Positions 25,034-38,502 of a DNA stretch of 64,000 nucleotides are shown here, one piece after another; positions within the stretch are counted from its first letter, which is position 1; every line of letters starts with the position of its first letter. The notes below the pieces were generated by a model, which saw only the letters and a list, made by a program, of their open reading frames with translations, was not told the origin of the DNA and made no database searches. Location: assembly GCA_902729315.2 (NCBI GenBank), contig LR746269.1:2588501-2652500 (forward strand). Reading direction: 5' to 3'. This stretch comes from Spirodela intermedia. Lineage: Eukaryota > Streptophyta > Magnoliopsida > Alismatales > Araceae. The translations under genes and the position numbers were made by a program.

Positions 25034-25826
25034 GCTCTGTACATCATAAGTGAGGAGGGGGGACCACGTTTTCATTCAAGTTTTCTCGTCCCACTTGTAA
25101 TTGGATTCAATCTTGATTTGGACAACTCGCTCTCTCTTTAGCATGCATCCATATTGCCTTCCCTTTATCGTTAATCTTTGAACTGTGTCTTAAATGGTTT
25201 TTTCGGTGTGTCCTTGTAAAGTAACCTTGTAGTATGCAGCTGGCTAAGTTATATTTAGTGCCACAGGGTCTCAATAGTAAAAGTTAGCCTTGGCCCAGCC
25301 CATCACAAACTTTTCCAAAGTTTGGTTTTAAAAACTAGCTAGAAAATGTGCCTCTGCCTGGCTTGGGCGCCTGTAGAGCATCTTACCATCTCTTCTCCGA
25401 TTACTAAAAGGCAATATTAGCCAATGTTCGTCATCATCATTGCTGCCTAGGTTATTGTGATTGATTGCTTTGATCTGTCACGTTGATAACATTTTGATGC
25501 AGTTGTCCCATGTGACTTAGAAGCTTAAAATCTTGTTTGTTCCATACCCTTTGTTTCTTCAGTTGGAATTATTTGGATCAACCTTATACCCCATACTTGC
25601 GCCACTGTGACATGGCTAACAATCTGAAAGATCGGCCTTTGCAGGACTGTGGAACGTATTTTAGATTTTAAGTTCTTCAATAGTTTGATTCTTTGGTCCA
25701 TTTGGCTTGACCTTTCCCTGACAATTGATCGCGTTTTTCCTTGATTGGCAAACGTGTTGAAGTGAAATAAAGTGAAAATACGTGCTTCTCTTAAAATCTC
25801 TGTACTTTTTTTTTATTATTCCCCAG
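22680..25826 (+). other. 5' region and long intron(s) before the next gene
   Basis: No independent gene is seen. A possible untranslated exon ends at the donor-like GAGAG/GTGAGT near 22765. A candidate first coding exon starts at 23174 with MARQIFRTSVFASIR, basic and free of acidic residues like a mitochondrial presequence, and could end at 23222, 23218 or 23256 depending on donor. The link from it to the exon at 25827 is not proven; a small middle exon may exist. A long CT microsatellite lies at about 24988-25028, and the rest is AT-rich intron-like sequence. Confidence 0.45.
24988..25028. repeat. (CT)n microsatellite
   Basis: About twenty CT units in a row, probably inside an intron of the gene whose main exon is at 25827-26620. 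Confidence 0.9.
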
Positions 25827-26620
25827 CATCACAGCAGTACACTCGTGGACGCACAAACTATGACCTTTTTGGTGACAAAAAGCCTGGTGATGAACAATTT
25901 AGAAAGGCGTGGGAGACACAGATGGATGAGAAGGCCCACTTATGGTCAGGAAGTGATGAAGATGAAGATGATGCCAATCAAGTGAATGACACCAATATAA
26001 GAAAGGAACTGAGAAAGGTGAGGAAGGAGGCAGAGGAAAATGCTAACCTTATCGATGCTGATGATAGCGACGAATTAAGGAGTGTTTGGTCGGGAAGTGA
26101 CGAGGAGAAGTCTTTGTGGACGGGCAGTGAAGGTGACGATGACGATGACATTCCTACTGAGGCCCACCCAAATGAACGCAGTGATCCATACATCGACAAG
26201 GTATTCGAATTTGAGGACATGCCCAAATACAGAACAATCTCAGAGTTGTTGAAAGCTGAGAAGGAAGGAGAAGAGTTGTCACCGGGGAAGCAAGCAAGAA
26301 AGCTTGCTGTAGAAAACGCCCTGAAGAAGCTGAAGAAAGGACCAGACGGGCGCTACACAAATGTTTGGGAGGTCATGAGTGACACAGACATTTTAATTGG
26401 TGCTTTTGAGAACATTGTTTCTGGGCCGGAGTACAAAGAGCTGAGGGAAGGGGGCCCAAAGAGGCTGAACATGCAGTTTTTTAAGGACATACAAGCCCGC
26501 ATGAGAGACCCCAACTTCCAGTTCTCACCAGAGTTGAAGCTGAGACCAAAGCGGAAACTAGTTTCAAGAAAGAAGTATCAGAAAGCTCAATCCAGAAGGA
26601 GAAAAGCCGAGAGACGCTAA
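25827..26620 (+). CDS. Plant protein of unknown function, possibly organellar; main exon
   Basis: A clear coding exon of about 264 codons starts after the acceptor CCCCAG at 25821-25826 and ends with TAA at 26618-26620. I do not recognise the protein with certainty. It opens with QQYTRGRTNYDLFGD. An acidic half carries three related motifs, LWSGSDED (about 25943), VWSGSDEE (about 26087) and LWTGSEGD (about 26117). A conserved-looking middle follows (KVFEFEDMPKYRTISELL, NALKKLKKGPDGRYTNVWEV), then a strongly basic tail (RKLVSRKKYQKAQSRRRK). The acidic-then-basic layout suggests an RNA or ribosome partner. If the candidate first exon at 23174 is right, the protein enters mitochondria. Both ideas are inference. 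The gene is convergent with SEN54. Confidence 0.8.
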
Positions 26621-28177
26621 GAAACGGTGTACTTTCTCGTGCCTTTTGAGAGCGGATGGCGCTGTCTAAATCAGATCAAATAGTTGTTGAATGGCTCTTT
26701 AAATGTCCTGGAATATATCCCTGTTTGATTCCTTCTCTCAGGAAGGTGCGGCAAATGAGCTAAACATTCCCATTGTAGTCACCACGAGGACCATTGTTTT
26801 ATGGGACTTGTTATTGTACATCTGTATGCACAAGAAATTAGGCGGACTGGTCTGAAGATGCTGTTGAATCACTGGCACATTGGTATGAGTTGACTTTGGT
26901 TTTTTTTTTTTTTTTCAACTTTTTGAATACCATATTCAGTTGTCTAGCATTGTTCATGAGCAACAAGAGACAGTAATCACAAGTAGGGGCTTTTGTCCGC
27001 TGGTAGTCTCGGAGTCTGGACCAGGCCAGGCCTTTTTTCCGGGCTAAGACAGAGGAATCAGGTTCTAAAAAGGTCAACGGGCTCTCTCGGCATAGGCAAT
27101 CGTTTATTCAAAAAAAGGCTCAGAAAACTGTTTCCCTGTAGCATTTCTGCAGTTCTGCCCGACTTCTATCCTGTCCAAGGTGGGTGGGTGGGTGGGTGGG
27201 TGCTCTTGATGGAAATCCACATTCGGAGCTTTTGTCGGTCTGGTGGGGAATGGCCTGCTGATGGGACACTTACAATCTGAGTTTTCCCTGCGAGGCAGAC
27301 TCGTGTACAGGAGACAAAAAATTACACTCTTGTAACACAACCCATAAGGGGGTGTCTAATAGCAGCATTGTCCTCTGCTGGTGCAGTAAAAGTCAAAGGA
27401 GAGAGAAAGTCCTACATTGAGTCAATAAAGTATGTGATCCATGATCAATGTTTTGAGTTACAATAATTGACTTGAGTGAATCGTATAATTATAACAGTTA
27501 AAACGATATCTTTTGAAACTATTTATGGTTTTTTTAGCTGTATGAGTAGAAAAATATTTAAAGAGAATTAAAAAACATGCTACGAGAGATTTTGAGGTTC
27601 TAAATAGGATGAAATTAATTAATATTTTCTAAAAAGTAAGATCTTGTAGCAGGAATGGCTTGTAATAATTTGCAAAAATAGTATTGTTTTGTATAATAAT
27701 GAAGGAAATTTGTAGAAATAGGATTTAAAAGGTTTTACTAATGAACATTATTACATTCATTCTGAGTAATAATACTGGAAAATTTTGTCAAAAAATCACG
27801 CAAAATAACCTAAAATTAGGGATGAATCCTTAAGAATCTTTTATTCGTCTGATAATTATTTTTTAAAAATTTGGAGAAGCTCCCTAAAACTCTTCATGAA
27901 TCAATTAGGGAAGCATTCTGATTCCATTCACGTAGCATGCAGAACCCAAATCCCATTCTGATTGGGGGAAATTACTTTTTTCGATTCTATTTTAAAAAAT
28001 TGGGTGTTCCCAAATCTATAGATAAAACTAACTCTCCACATTAGAAGCAACCAATGTCCACGATTATCATTATTTACCCACAAAAATAATGTTTCACAAA
28101 ATAAATAATCTTTGAGAAAAAAAAGGGAGTAGAATAGAGACCTATCGCTCAGTTCATAAGATCAGCCAGGCTCCAAT
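26621..28177. other. Convergent intergenic region
   Basis: Lies between the stop codons of two convergent genes, so it holds both 3' untranslated regions. A (GGGT)n run at about 27179-27202 is the only repeat. After 27360 the sequence is AT-rich and shows nothing else. Confidence 0.6.
27179..27202. repeat. (GGGT)n tetranucleotide repeat
   Basis: Five to six tandem GGTG/GGGT units on the plus strand, downstream of the unknown-function gene. The four spaced GGG runs could in principle form a G-quadruplex. Confidence 0.85.
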
Positions 28178-31100
28178 TCATGGTAATATTTGAAGATTTA
28201 ATTTTTCGAACGAGAAGATACTGACCCTTCCATGGTCAACGTGGCAGAACTTGAGAGGAACACCATTGCACTTTTTCTCAAGACCATCCACATCTGCCCT
28301 TGATGGAGGTTTGCTACTGCACATAAAAATTTAGATGCACACAAGACACTAATTAAAGTAATCTCAAGAGTAAACCTCCATTAAATTATCCATGAAGGTA
28401 ACATATTAAAATGAACACAAAACTAAAACAGCGTTAGAAAGGAAACAAGTGAATCAATTTTCTTTTCTAATCTTCCACAGATGATTCATCTTACTCCAAA
28501 GACAACCCCAATGGTAACATACAACGGTAATTGGGCGTTTGATACAGTAAATATCAAAGCCTAGTACTGGCAGAAACCTATTGCTTAAAGTACAAATGAT
28601 ATCGTTTGCTACAGTAATTCCTTCAAATGGGAGATGAAAATGCTAAAGCAAGTTAATAGGGAATGCTGGTCGATTGAAGACAATTGGATGTGAAATGATT
28701 TACCCGAGCAAAGACAAGATGAAATTGGGGTCACCAGGAGAGGTCTTTCTGAATTTGCTGTCAGGAAGATAGACATCAAAATCCAATTTCATCCCATCAA
28801 TTGCTATTTGTTTAACCATCTGCACAATAGATACATCCTCTTCCTTCACCTTGTCTGATTTCCCCATTTTATCTGAAATGACTGACATAAAAGCAGAATG
28901 AGAAGTTGCAGGGCAGCAGCTCTTCTCATTCTTCATAGTCCAGGGGATGCCATGGCGTCTGATGATGTAACCCAGTGACTTCAAGTGCCTGTATGCCTCA
29001 AGAGATTCCCAAGTGCATCCACACTTTCCTTCTGCGAGCTTCATGTATATGTATTTCAAATCAAGGACCCTGTCACTGGTATCTAAGAGAAGTAGAGCCC
29101 CTCTCTCCACTAAAAAGCTGCAGTAATTCCATATTCATGAAATCAGTGGTAATAGAGAAAACGAACAATTTTCATGACCATCTAGATAATCCAATGAAAG
29201 AAAATTTAAACAAAATAGTGAAAGAGTGGAATAAAATAAAATCTATAACACACCTCGGATTAAGCTATATAACGTTTTAAACAGGAAGGTTTTTAGTTGA
29301 AGCGTTTTATACTTTTGAATAGAATTCAGTATGATATGAAAAATATAGCACGAGGAGGAGAGGGGAGTATATTGAATATTTGTCACTGCGACCGTAAAAA
29401 GGACAAGGGTAAAGTATTTGAAAAGTTCAATTGTCTGATCCAAGTTGAATGTAATCTTCTGATGACTACAACAATAAAGGGCAAAAAAGGTACAAATAGG
29501 GCAGATTGTCAAGGAGTGAGCGGAACGCGTGCAACACCAGCACAGGGTTAAGTCGACAAACAAAAAATTAATGAAAGACCATAACAATCCCTATAGGTAA
29601 ATAAAAAAAAAGATTCAACAGATGCTCCCATGTAAACATGTATCAAAACGACGTTCTCCCAAATAATTTTTGACACAAATATCCATCTTCCCCATTATCT
29701 CACAATGCCTGGTTCCCCGGTCTATTTACCTTGCACTAAACTGTTCACAGAGTATTTTTAAGAAATATCCAGGATACCCCTTTATGGACTGAGATGAACA
29801 AGTATCAGGCATATTGTGGAGATCTTCTATACAAAAATAAGAAAACAAGCATTCCACTGAGGCTGCTCTCATAAAAAGGAAAAAAAAGAAAAGAGAGAAG
29901 TTGAAGAGGTTGAAGAAAATGACGGCCCTTTGAAAGGAGAAACTAGATGACTCATTCACTGTACAGTGATGAGAAAGGGGGATAGCCAAGCATGCTGTCC
30001 ACTAACAGCCTCCGCACGAAATATTGGCATCAGCAGAGAAAGAAATTTGTATTGTCTAAGTAGATTTCTTGGGGAGGGAATCTCTAGAATTAGTATGGTG
30101 ACCCACATCATTTGGAATCCTAATAGAGAACAGAGACGCCATGGAAGTAGTCCCTTGGGGCTCCAAGTATATCCCAGATAGATTACCTAGGCAGAAAGCA
30201 GATACCTCACCGCTGAGGTAGCTAATTCATAAATATTATGCATGCTGACAAGACTAATAGATAGTTATCGGGCGTGAAAAATCTGAATATAGAAGCAACA
30301 ATTGTAAGAATAATCAAGATCTCATCACCACTTACTGACATGATATGGATAAAAACACTTGACTAGACACTGAAATCAAGAAACAATTATTGATTATCTA
30401 GCAGACCTATATGACATCAATGCCGATGCATTCTAAAACAGTGACTACAGAATCTTGTTCACCTCCAATGTCACCACCCTTGAGAAAATCACATTCGTAT
30501 GATGATAATATTGTTTCTGTTGTAGTAACTCACGAGAAAAATTGGAAGTATAAAAGTTACCTTGGACCAAAAAAATGTTCATATAGTCCTGCATAATTTT
30601 CGAATAAGATCATATTCATTTAAAGAGAAGGATAAATCCTATCCCCATGGAGTTTGGTCTTTTCAAAGATATATTTAGTGGAATCTTTTCTAATGAGAAA
30701 CTTTTTGAAAGCAACTTTATAAATATACCTCCAAGCTGTTAGCATCAATGACTGGGATCTTGAAGAGTAAAATCGATTGCATGGAAGGTGAGTTCGGATA
30801 CTATAAGGAAAGAACTGTTTTTTATCTTGGCAGCTTTCTATTTACATTTTTACTAACAAAACAAAGCCATAGGATTCCAAGGCTTAACTATTAGATGTCA
30901 GGAATTGTAAAGCCATGCGAAAATTCTCTTCTTTGGTATTATTACAAAAGTAAAACTTAGAAAGTTACTACTTCATCAAACAAACCAGGAATATTGTCTT
31001 CCTATCCACATGTGGAAAATAAATCATTACCTTTATATTTGATGTTTATGAATCGACCCATATCTCCAATCCACATCAATTTCCTATTTACCTTAATGTG

Positions 31101-32590
31101 TATGGAGTGCAAGATCAGGTATATAATCTCACTAAAGGAGCCATTTTCATTATTACTGTGCCGGCTGTTAAAATGAGGTCGTTTCTCATGTCAGGCTATT
31201 GTTCTCTTGTTCTCTCGAATCCATGGAGTAAGACATTGATTTATCAATAAGATCAATTATTTGATTACTTGATTGACTTTCTCTTCGGTCCACAGCGAAA
31301 AAAAATAGGACTGGTACCAACAGTTCATCACGGAAGAAAGGACTCACCGAGCCAGTATCGATTCAACCTCTGATCAAAAAGATAGACCTTGGTTCTATTT
31401 CATCTCTTCAACAAGTTTAGTAATGAGCATAACAACCCAAGGACTCGATGGTATGGATATGTAAAATACAAGATTTCCAATCCTAGCAGGAAAAGGAGGG
31501 AAACGGATACTCAATTTAAAGTGAATAAACAGAATTCCATATCGCTTTTTGTTCTTATCCTTGATAGAGTTTTAGATAAATCTATATGGAAAATATATAG
31601 TGATAGTTTCATTCTTCGTCGCCGTAAATAGGCATATTGAAAATAGCATTTTTGAAATTTTGGAATAAAAATAAAAGGAGTAATCTGCTCGCCTCAGATA
31701 GCGAACCTCTTGGCCTAAAAAAAGTAATCTTTCTTGATAATGTCTTCACAGGGCAAACAAAAATAAGTAACTAAACTTTCTTTGTCACAGACTTAAAGAG
31801 CTGGGAGGGGTAAATTGCAATTAACATTACTTTGTCGCAAGGGGAAAGCAAGTATTGATGTTAAAGTAAAATTCTGAACGAATTGATAGACGCGATCTAG
31901 TCTTGTTTATACTCACATGATTTCTTCGATGGTGCAATAGAGCTTTCCACCGTTCCTGGTCATTCCAGTGCTGGTCCAAATCCTACCCTTCTTCTCTATG
32001 ATTTCGCCCATCCCTATACTCTCATCCCATCGAGCTTTTGACACCTCACTCCTAAAGTGTTTTGTAAAAGAAGTAAATTCAAAAAATATATATGTAATAA
32101 CTAAAGAAAAAAAGATTCAATCTCTAGTCAGATTTTTACCGAAATTGGAACCTGGGTGTAGAATAAAAGCTAGCAAGAAAAGGATTATGATGTTGTTCCT
32201 CTTCTGCTCCAGCATCCATCAAACCTGTTCACCTGCAGGTTATCACAGCACTGCAAATTATGAAATAGATCAAAAGGTTGAGACATCTCATAGAGGGGAG
32301 TTTGGTTGAAGAAGAGACCAAGGTTTATGATGATTACAACCTTTTTCTACAATATTGATAATGAAAGTCTTATGCTAGGTTTTCCCTACTTTAAAAGGTT
32401 ATGGGCACCACAAGACTCCTTTCTGCAGCAGCTGAATACAGGCACTCCTTCACTCTACACCAACTATAAGATCCCACCTCTTTCCACTAGAGTTTCCAGA
32501 TTTCTCATGTTCTTGTAAAGGTAGTCCAAACCATGAACTACCCGAAGCAACAGCCGCCCTACAATTTGTGGCAGTCGTAGTGACAGCCAT
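28178..32590 (-). CDS. SEN54: tRNA-splicing endonuclease subunit SEN54
   Basis: Structural subunit of the heterotetrameric endonuclease that removes introns from pre-tRNA in the nucleus. Exons in coding order: 32590-32478, 32051-31917, 29117-28704, 28316-28178; 801 nt, 266 residues. The Sen54 N-terminal domain runs from [13 protein letters not shown] through [16 protein letters not shown] and LVERGALLL to [19 protein letters not shown] (about residues 39-145). The C-terminal part has [37 protein letters not shown] and ends LNLQILP. Phases match at all three joins. The first exon is the weak point: an alternative ATG exon at 32772-32720 (ending RYLSFR) has the same phase and would give 246 residues. 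The acidic N-terminus common in plant SEN54 is not found. The large intron 2 (29118-31916) shows no other gene. Confidence 0.88.
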
Positions 32591-35500
32591 TTTGACAGAA
32601 GAAAGTTACCGGAATCATGGGACGCTTCTGACTCAGTCCATTCAATTTCTAACTTCTCAACTAGATGCTGAAGCACCTGACCTTTCTAAAGGATTATGAG
32701 GCAAGGAAATGGCACAAACCTGAAGGAAAGGTAACGAAGATTTTCGGACGTGGAAAGTGAGGGAACCCACATCACACCACAAAAAATAATAAGTAAAAAA
32801 GGCATGGGTTCTAGAAAAACACCAACAATTACTTGGGGAAATACATCACACCATCATCTTAGTTAATAAGCTTGGTTCAGGTTTATTCCCATTCCTTTAA
32901 ATGCTTGATATATAAGAAAAAGGGAATCATCAAGTGTACGCCAAATTATATTCTTCATATTGAGATTTTTGTCTCCCTTCTCTTCCACATTTGATTCATC
33001 TTCTTCCTCAACGATATTTTACAGTTCTATCACGATTTCCTCTGTTCATTGAAAAACTTACAATTTTCAAGATATGGAAGCTGCATTCCAGTCTATGTAG
33101 AAAGATGACTCCTATGGTATGTTCATGCCAGAGAAGGAATGGTGAGGTTTCAAAGCATAAAAAAAATTACAGTCAAAGTCGATATCAAATTATTTCGAAC
33201 TAAATTTTTAATAGAAGCCAATTGTGAGCTAGCATAGATCATGGACAAATTCATGAATCGGATTTTATACAGCGCAGAAGCAATGGATGACAGTTTACAG
33301 AGAAGATGACAAACTCTTGGAAGCAATCACCATTACAACGAAAACTTAATGAACAAATAATACCAAAGTGGCCAATTCAAGAGATTCATATAGGCTGATT
33401 TTCCTTTTTAATGCGAATGAAAATCCAATAGGTTGAAACTTTAAGGTGGACTGGCATCTAATGTATCACAATACTACACTAGATCCAAGAATGATCATCA
33501 CATCCATCCACATTCCAGAAATAGACAGGATAGGACCAACAGAACCATGGAGATAACCAAACTTTACCCTAACAAGATTTGATTCATGACTCCATTAATT
33601 CGATTTGATTCAGCTGAATTTGATGTTACTTGTAGCTTATTCAAAGGAACATGAATTAAATAAATGTATTAAATAAACTCCCGCTAATAGCCTATCTGAT
33701 TCAAGAGCCCACAATGATTTCTGTTACTTAGTATTTTTGCACAAAAGCACGACATCTACTTCTTAATATCAACTCCCACTCTTGCTGGTTTATAATATGG
33801 TAAATATTATGGACCTCATATTGTACTCTCAAACTCAAGTACAAGATTTATAAATTAAATTCATCATATCCCTTAAAGATATGGAGCCATGGACAATCTG
33901 ACAGGAATACTTAAACGATGTTGTAGTACATCAATCAATCCATCAGTAGTTAGAACTGGGAACTTTTCACCAATAATGTAGATAACTATAAGACCTCACA
34001 ATTTCTTGCCTCATTTAGTCAGTCAATGCGATTCAAATGTCCCTAAGTTCTCAGTGGGGCAATCACATGGGCTGCTGAAAAAGGATTCATTTCCTCTAAT
34101 TGCAACAATTCACTTGTTAGTCCCTCCATTAATAGCTAGGATTATCTTAATCTGAATTCTTTACAAAGCTTTATTAAAGATAATATTGTGTTTCGAATCT
34201 TGTTAAATACTCTAGGAAGATATCCAACTCTTTCAACTTTGTTAGGTCCCATCAAGACCATAAAATTCATTTTAAACAAATCCAATGACCAAAACACAAA
34301 TAAAAGGCCATCAAAAGGAACTTTTCTACACTTTCATATAACAGCTGCACCACTTTGGGTTTATTCCTCAAAGATGGATGACTATAATAAAACGTTTTAG
34401 ATGTATCAGAAGCTGAATGCAAGAAACCACACGAGATGGGCTTCTTGTGCATAACAAATTGACAAAAGTTGTACACATTCCCTTTATCACATGATTTCTA
34501 GTGAACAACATGCATGGCAGCCATTTGTGAGCAGCTCTTTGTGGTTGGGCAATGAATAGTTCCTCATGAATGGGAACATGTTCAACCAGAGAAAATATTT
34601 TTAATTATTACTTCATTATTTTTTTACATCAATCTAATGGTTATAAACTAGTCAATATCTGACTAGTAGTATCGTTAAACAACACTGTGAATACTTTCAC
34701 TGGGTTCTGAATACTTTGTATATTTATCTTATTTTTAATACTTCTTTTGGTAGTTAAACATAATCTGAAAAAATTGACAAAGCCATCTTCTTATCTAGTT
34801 GCTCAGGTAATAAGGTGATGAACCTCTACCTTCAATGCCCTATCATCCCTTAAATTTATCAGATCTAGTAATCATTATGTAATAAAATTTACAATGATAT
34901 TGAAAAAATCATATAAAACATATTTGATAATCATTATCATCAAAAGTTCAACAAGAACAGTTCTTATATGAGTACCTACAACCATGGTCATATTGTCATT
35001 TAAATATCTGGAGATCGTAATTTTTTAGGACAATGCTAGCTCTTGATTCCAAGAATTTTTCATCTTTTATACATGGGACGTTTTCAATTGTAAGCCATCA
35101 TTCATCATCTCTGCACATTCCAGTATTTGACTCATTGTCATACAACCTAATCCATTATCCACCTCTGCATAAATTTTAGACACATGTGATCTCATGTTGG
35201 CATGGATACCGATTTGTTGCCAGTGGAAATTCGCTGTTCAATCCCCAGTATGGCTGGAAACTAGAGGGAAATGAAGGTATATTCAAGGTGGAAGATTATG
35301 CAATTAAACGGGAAACTAGAAGACAGGGTAGAGAGTAACTTGAGCGGCAATGGGAAGCGGGAACCCAAGATGGCCCTTCTCATTATTCTGCTAATAGTAA
35401 ACCAGTACCTTTATACAAACGCGGTACGACAGGTGCTGCCGCACAAACGACGCCGCGGGGTCCGATGAATGGCGACGCGGATGGACCACTCTCTTTGGCA

Positions 35501-38274
35501 CGAAGAAGCTCAGCAGATTGTGTTCCGCTGCCGGTGGCGGAAAGGGTCCCCTCTCGGATATGCCAAAGGCAAGATGCAGAGAATCAGGACATTATCGGCC
35601 TCTATGAGACAAAGGGAGGGAAACTAATACTCTCGTGAGAATTGGCCACCAGTTCCAAATCCCTCCCCATGCTTGTGGCAGCAACGCCCTCTCCAATCAA
35701 CTTCCTACTGTTCCATGGCAGCCCGTCGCTCTATCCGCTGTCGGGCATCCCGTCCCATGCACCATGCACATCCATTGCCCCTCTCATACACACCTCAAGC
35801 TTGTGAAGTTGTCCTTCCGCGCTGTCCCCTATTACAAACGCCCTTAAGATTGAAGAAGAACCTCAAGAATAATTTAGATTTGTTAACTCATACAAATTTA
35901 GTTGCTAAATGAGAAGAGATTTAGAAAAAAATATCATTTTTATCAAGATTATAGATAGTTAGAGAAAAAGTGTGTCAGCCATCTAGAATTGGGGAGAAAG
36001 AAAATATCAATGGACTTGTTCAAGACAAGATTTGACAAGTAGTAGATGTATCTAGGTGGCCGTGTAGAAACTCAAATAAAATTATAAACAGTCACATATT
36101 GACACATTTATAGAGTGACTTAGTCAAAAACAAATCTAACTTACAACCTAACTCTATAAACTCCTTTAATAAGTTGTCTAATGGGTTGATTGAAGAAATA
36201 TCTGATTGATTAAATCTCAAAGATTTGAATTTCAACTATAAATAAAAAAATTCCACCATTTTGATATCTCTATTCAAAGTTTTATCATGAGAAACATCAC
36301 CAAAACCTTCTCAAATCATATACTTTGCCAATAAACTCAAGGAAATGCATCTGATCATCACTATGATTCATGAATATCGTGTTTATGCAAAGTCACTCTA
36401 ATGATTGCTAATAATAACATTAAGAAAGGTAAGTTAGTACCTTACTGATTAATACAAAGATTTGAACCTAACAAATTTATTGTGTAAATAAATTAGTTGA
36501 TATTGTAAATTTTAGTATGTTTTTCTAAGGTAGCTTAGTAAAAGCCAAGAGAAGGAAGCTTTGGTAAATAGATGGAAGCCAAAAAAGGCCCAACCTACAA
36601 ATCTCAATGTTATGTAGATTATAATACTTGGTGTTTTGTGCATATTGTAAACCAATTTTTAATGAAGCTTTTAAATATTCACCAATTAAATATTTGAATC
36701 AAATTCAACATACAATTCAATGATTAAAATACTTAATATAAAATAAATAAATTTGAATTTAATAAAAAACAATATTTTCATTGGGATGGTATTCTAAACC
36801 CAAGCAAGTCATACTAATTAATGTATTGAATCTATGCTTGGTAAAGAAGTTATATATATTTTTAATTTAAGTCAATTAAATTCTGAAGACTTGTCATTAG
36901 CAAAACTAATATTTCAATAGTAACTTCATGCTTGCCTCTTGTGAGATGAAGTCTTCTATGGCACCACCATCTAGTTTTTGCCAAAAAAATTGGTATCACT
37001 AATAAAAAATGGTCTAGAAGAGGTCATTCCATAACCCATCTTCAATATGTTATTTTTACATGGAGGAAAGAGGGTGGACCATTGTAGTAGATTCCCTCCA
37101 ACATCCTCCTCTCATTGTGGTTATCATAAATTTTCATTTTATCTTCCTCAATGAAAAGATCCTTGTACTTTTGCACATGATGTAAATCCTCTTCTAGACA
37201 ACCTCATGCTTGACCATTTGACTAATAACATGTGAGTCAACATATGAGACATTGCTTGTAGATTGTCAATAATTAGTATTTAATTGAGACTTTGAAGTAG
37301 TGTTGACCTCTCCCAATGGCTCTCTAGTTTAGGCCATGTTCAGTTTGTAGAACCATGATCAATGTCTCTAGGTCTTGATCTTAAGTTTTAATTTGCTTCC
37401 CTGCTATTAAAGCCCATTAGTAGGCTTTTGACATTGTCTGCATTAGATATAATGTTAAGATATTTCTTTGATTGATTGTTGCAATCTACCTAGATAATTT
37501 GAAACAACTTGGTCATTTAACTTGCTCACACCATGTTTATAAGCAATGTTCCTTGTTACAAAAAATACTAATCATTGAAGATAATTTGGTGAAAGTTAAG
37601 ATATAAGAATGTATTGTTTGACATTTTTCTCATCTTTGGTCATTCTTTGACCATTATTGTGAAATAGATGAATTATATCTTCTTGCTTACTTATTTCATG
37701 ACACACTACCACGTTGACTTGAAACATTCTATGGTGTTTGCACATGTTCTTCCTACCAGGATTGTGGCAAGGGTTGTCCCATTCAGTCCTTTGATGTGGC
37801 ATGTACCAGAGACATAGATATTTCTTAATAAGCAGGTGTGCATGCAAACAGATATTCTCCCTTGGTGTGGTGGTTGTTATAGATAGGAGACATAACACTT
37901 GGTACAAACAATAAAGAGAGCATTTTTATACACCTCAAATATTATACTTGTTGACATAGTTAGAGAAACCAAAGAATGAAGTAAGTGATGAGGGTTTTAC
38001 CCTACAAACCTTATGAGAAAAATATTCCTTCTTTGATTAGATTTCTAACAAATGGAAGTAACTTGACTCCCAACCAGTTAAATAACTATTAATAAAATTA
38101 TATTAATATTTATTTGATATAAATAAGAAAATGAAGGATTCAACTCTCTAGGGTGCATCACCCTTCTCTCTATGTGGGGAGAGGGATAGACAACACAGAT
38201 GGTGGGTGTGGCAACTGATGGACTTGTGGGCGAGTCTATCTTCCGTCTAAAACCCGGTAGGGGCTAAGGTCATC
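32591..38274. other. Intergenic region between SEN54 and DHDPS
   Basis: About 5.7 kb with no supported gene. Most is AT-rich. A GC-richer island at about 35420-35840 has open frames on both strands, including a minus-strand frame without a start codon, and could be a promoter or leader of SEN54 or a lost gene end. The stretch 35850-38140 is very AT-rich and may be old transposon sequence, but I could not name a family. Confidence 0.5.
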
Positions 38275-38299
38275 TGGGCCAATGACACTTAAAACCCTA
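38275..38299 (+). promoter_or_regulatory. Site II (TGGGCC) plus telo-box in DHDPS promoter
   Basis: TGGGCC at 38275-38280 is followed twelve bases later by AAACCCTA (38292-38299), about 200 bases before the DHDPS start codon. In plants the pair of a site II element and a telo-box is known from promoters of genes active in dividing cells. Both words are seen directly; regulation of this gene through them is inferred. Confidence 0.5.
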
Positions 38300-38502
38300 A
38301 TCTTTCGCCGCCCTCGTTGCCCCCGCCAACCACTGCCCCCACTTCTTCCCTCTCTCGCACGCCCAGCCAGCCACCGCTAGCCCAGCCTGGTGAGAGGAAC
38401 CTCTCTTCCTCTCTCTGTCTCCCTCTTGGCCTCGAGTACTACTATAAGTGGACCGTTCATAGAATTTGAGAGGAAATTGGAAACCAGAGGTGAGAGGACC
38501 AG

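Noticed and set aside
35060-35180. Minus-strand frame of about 35 codons (with GLGCMTMSQILECAEMM)
   Set aside because: It reads protein-like, but is too short and has no convincing splice context or recognised family.
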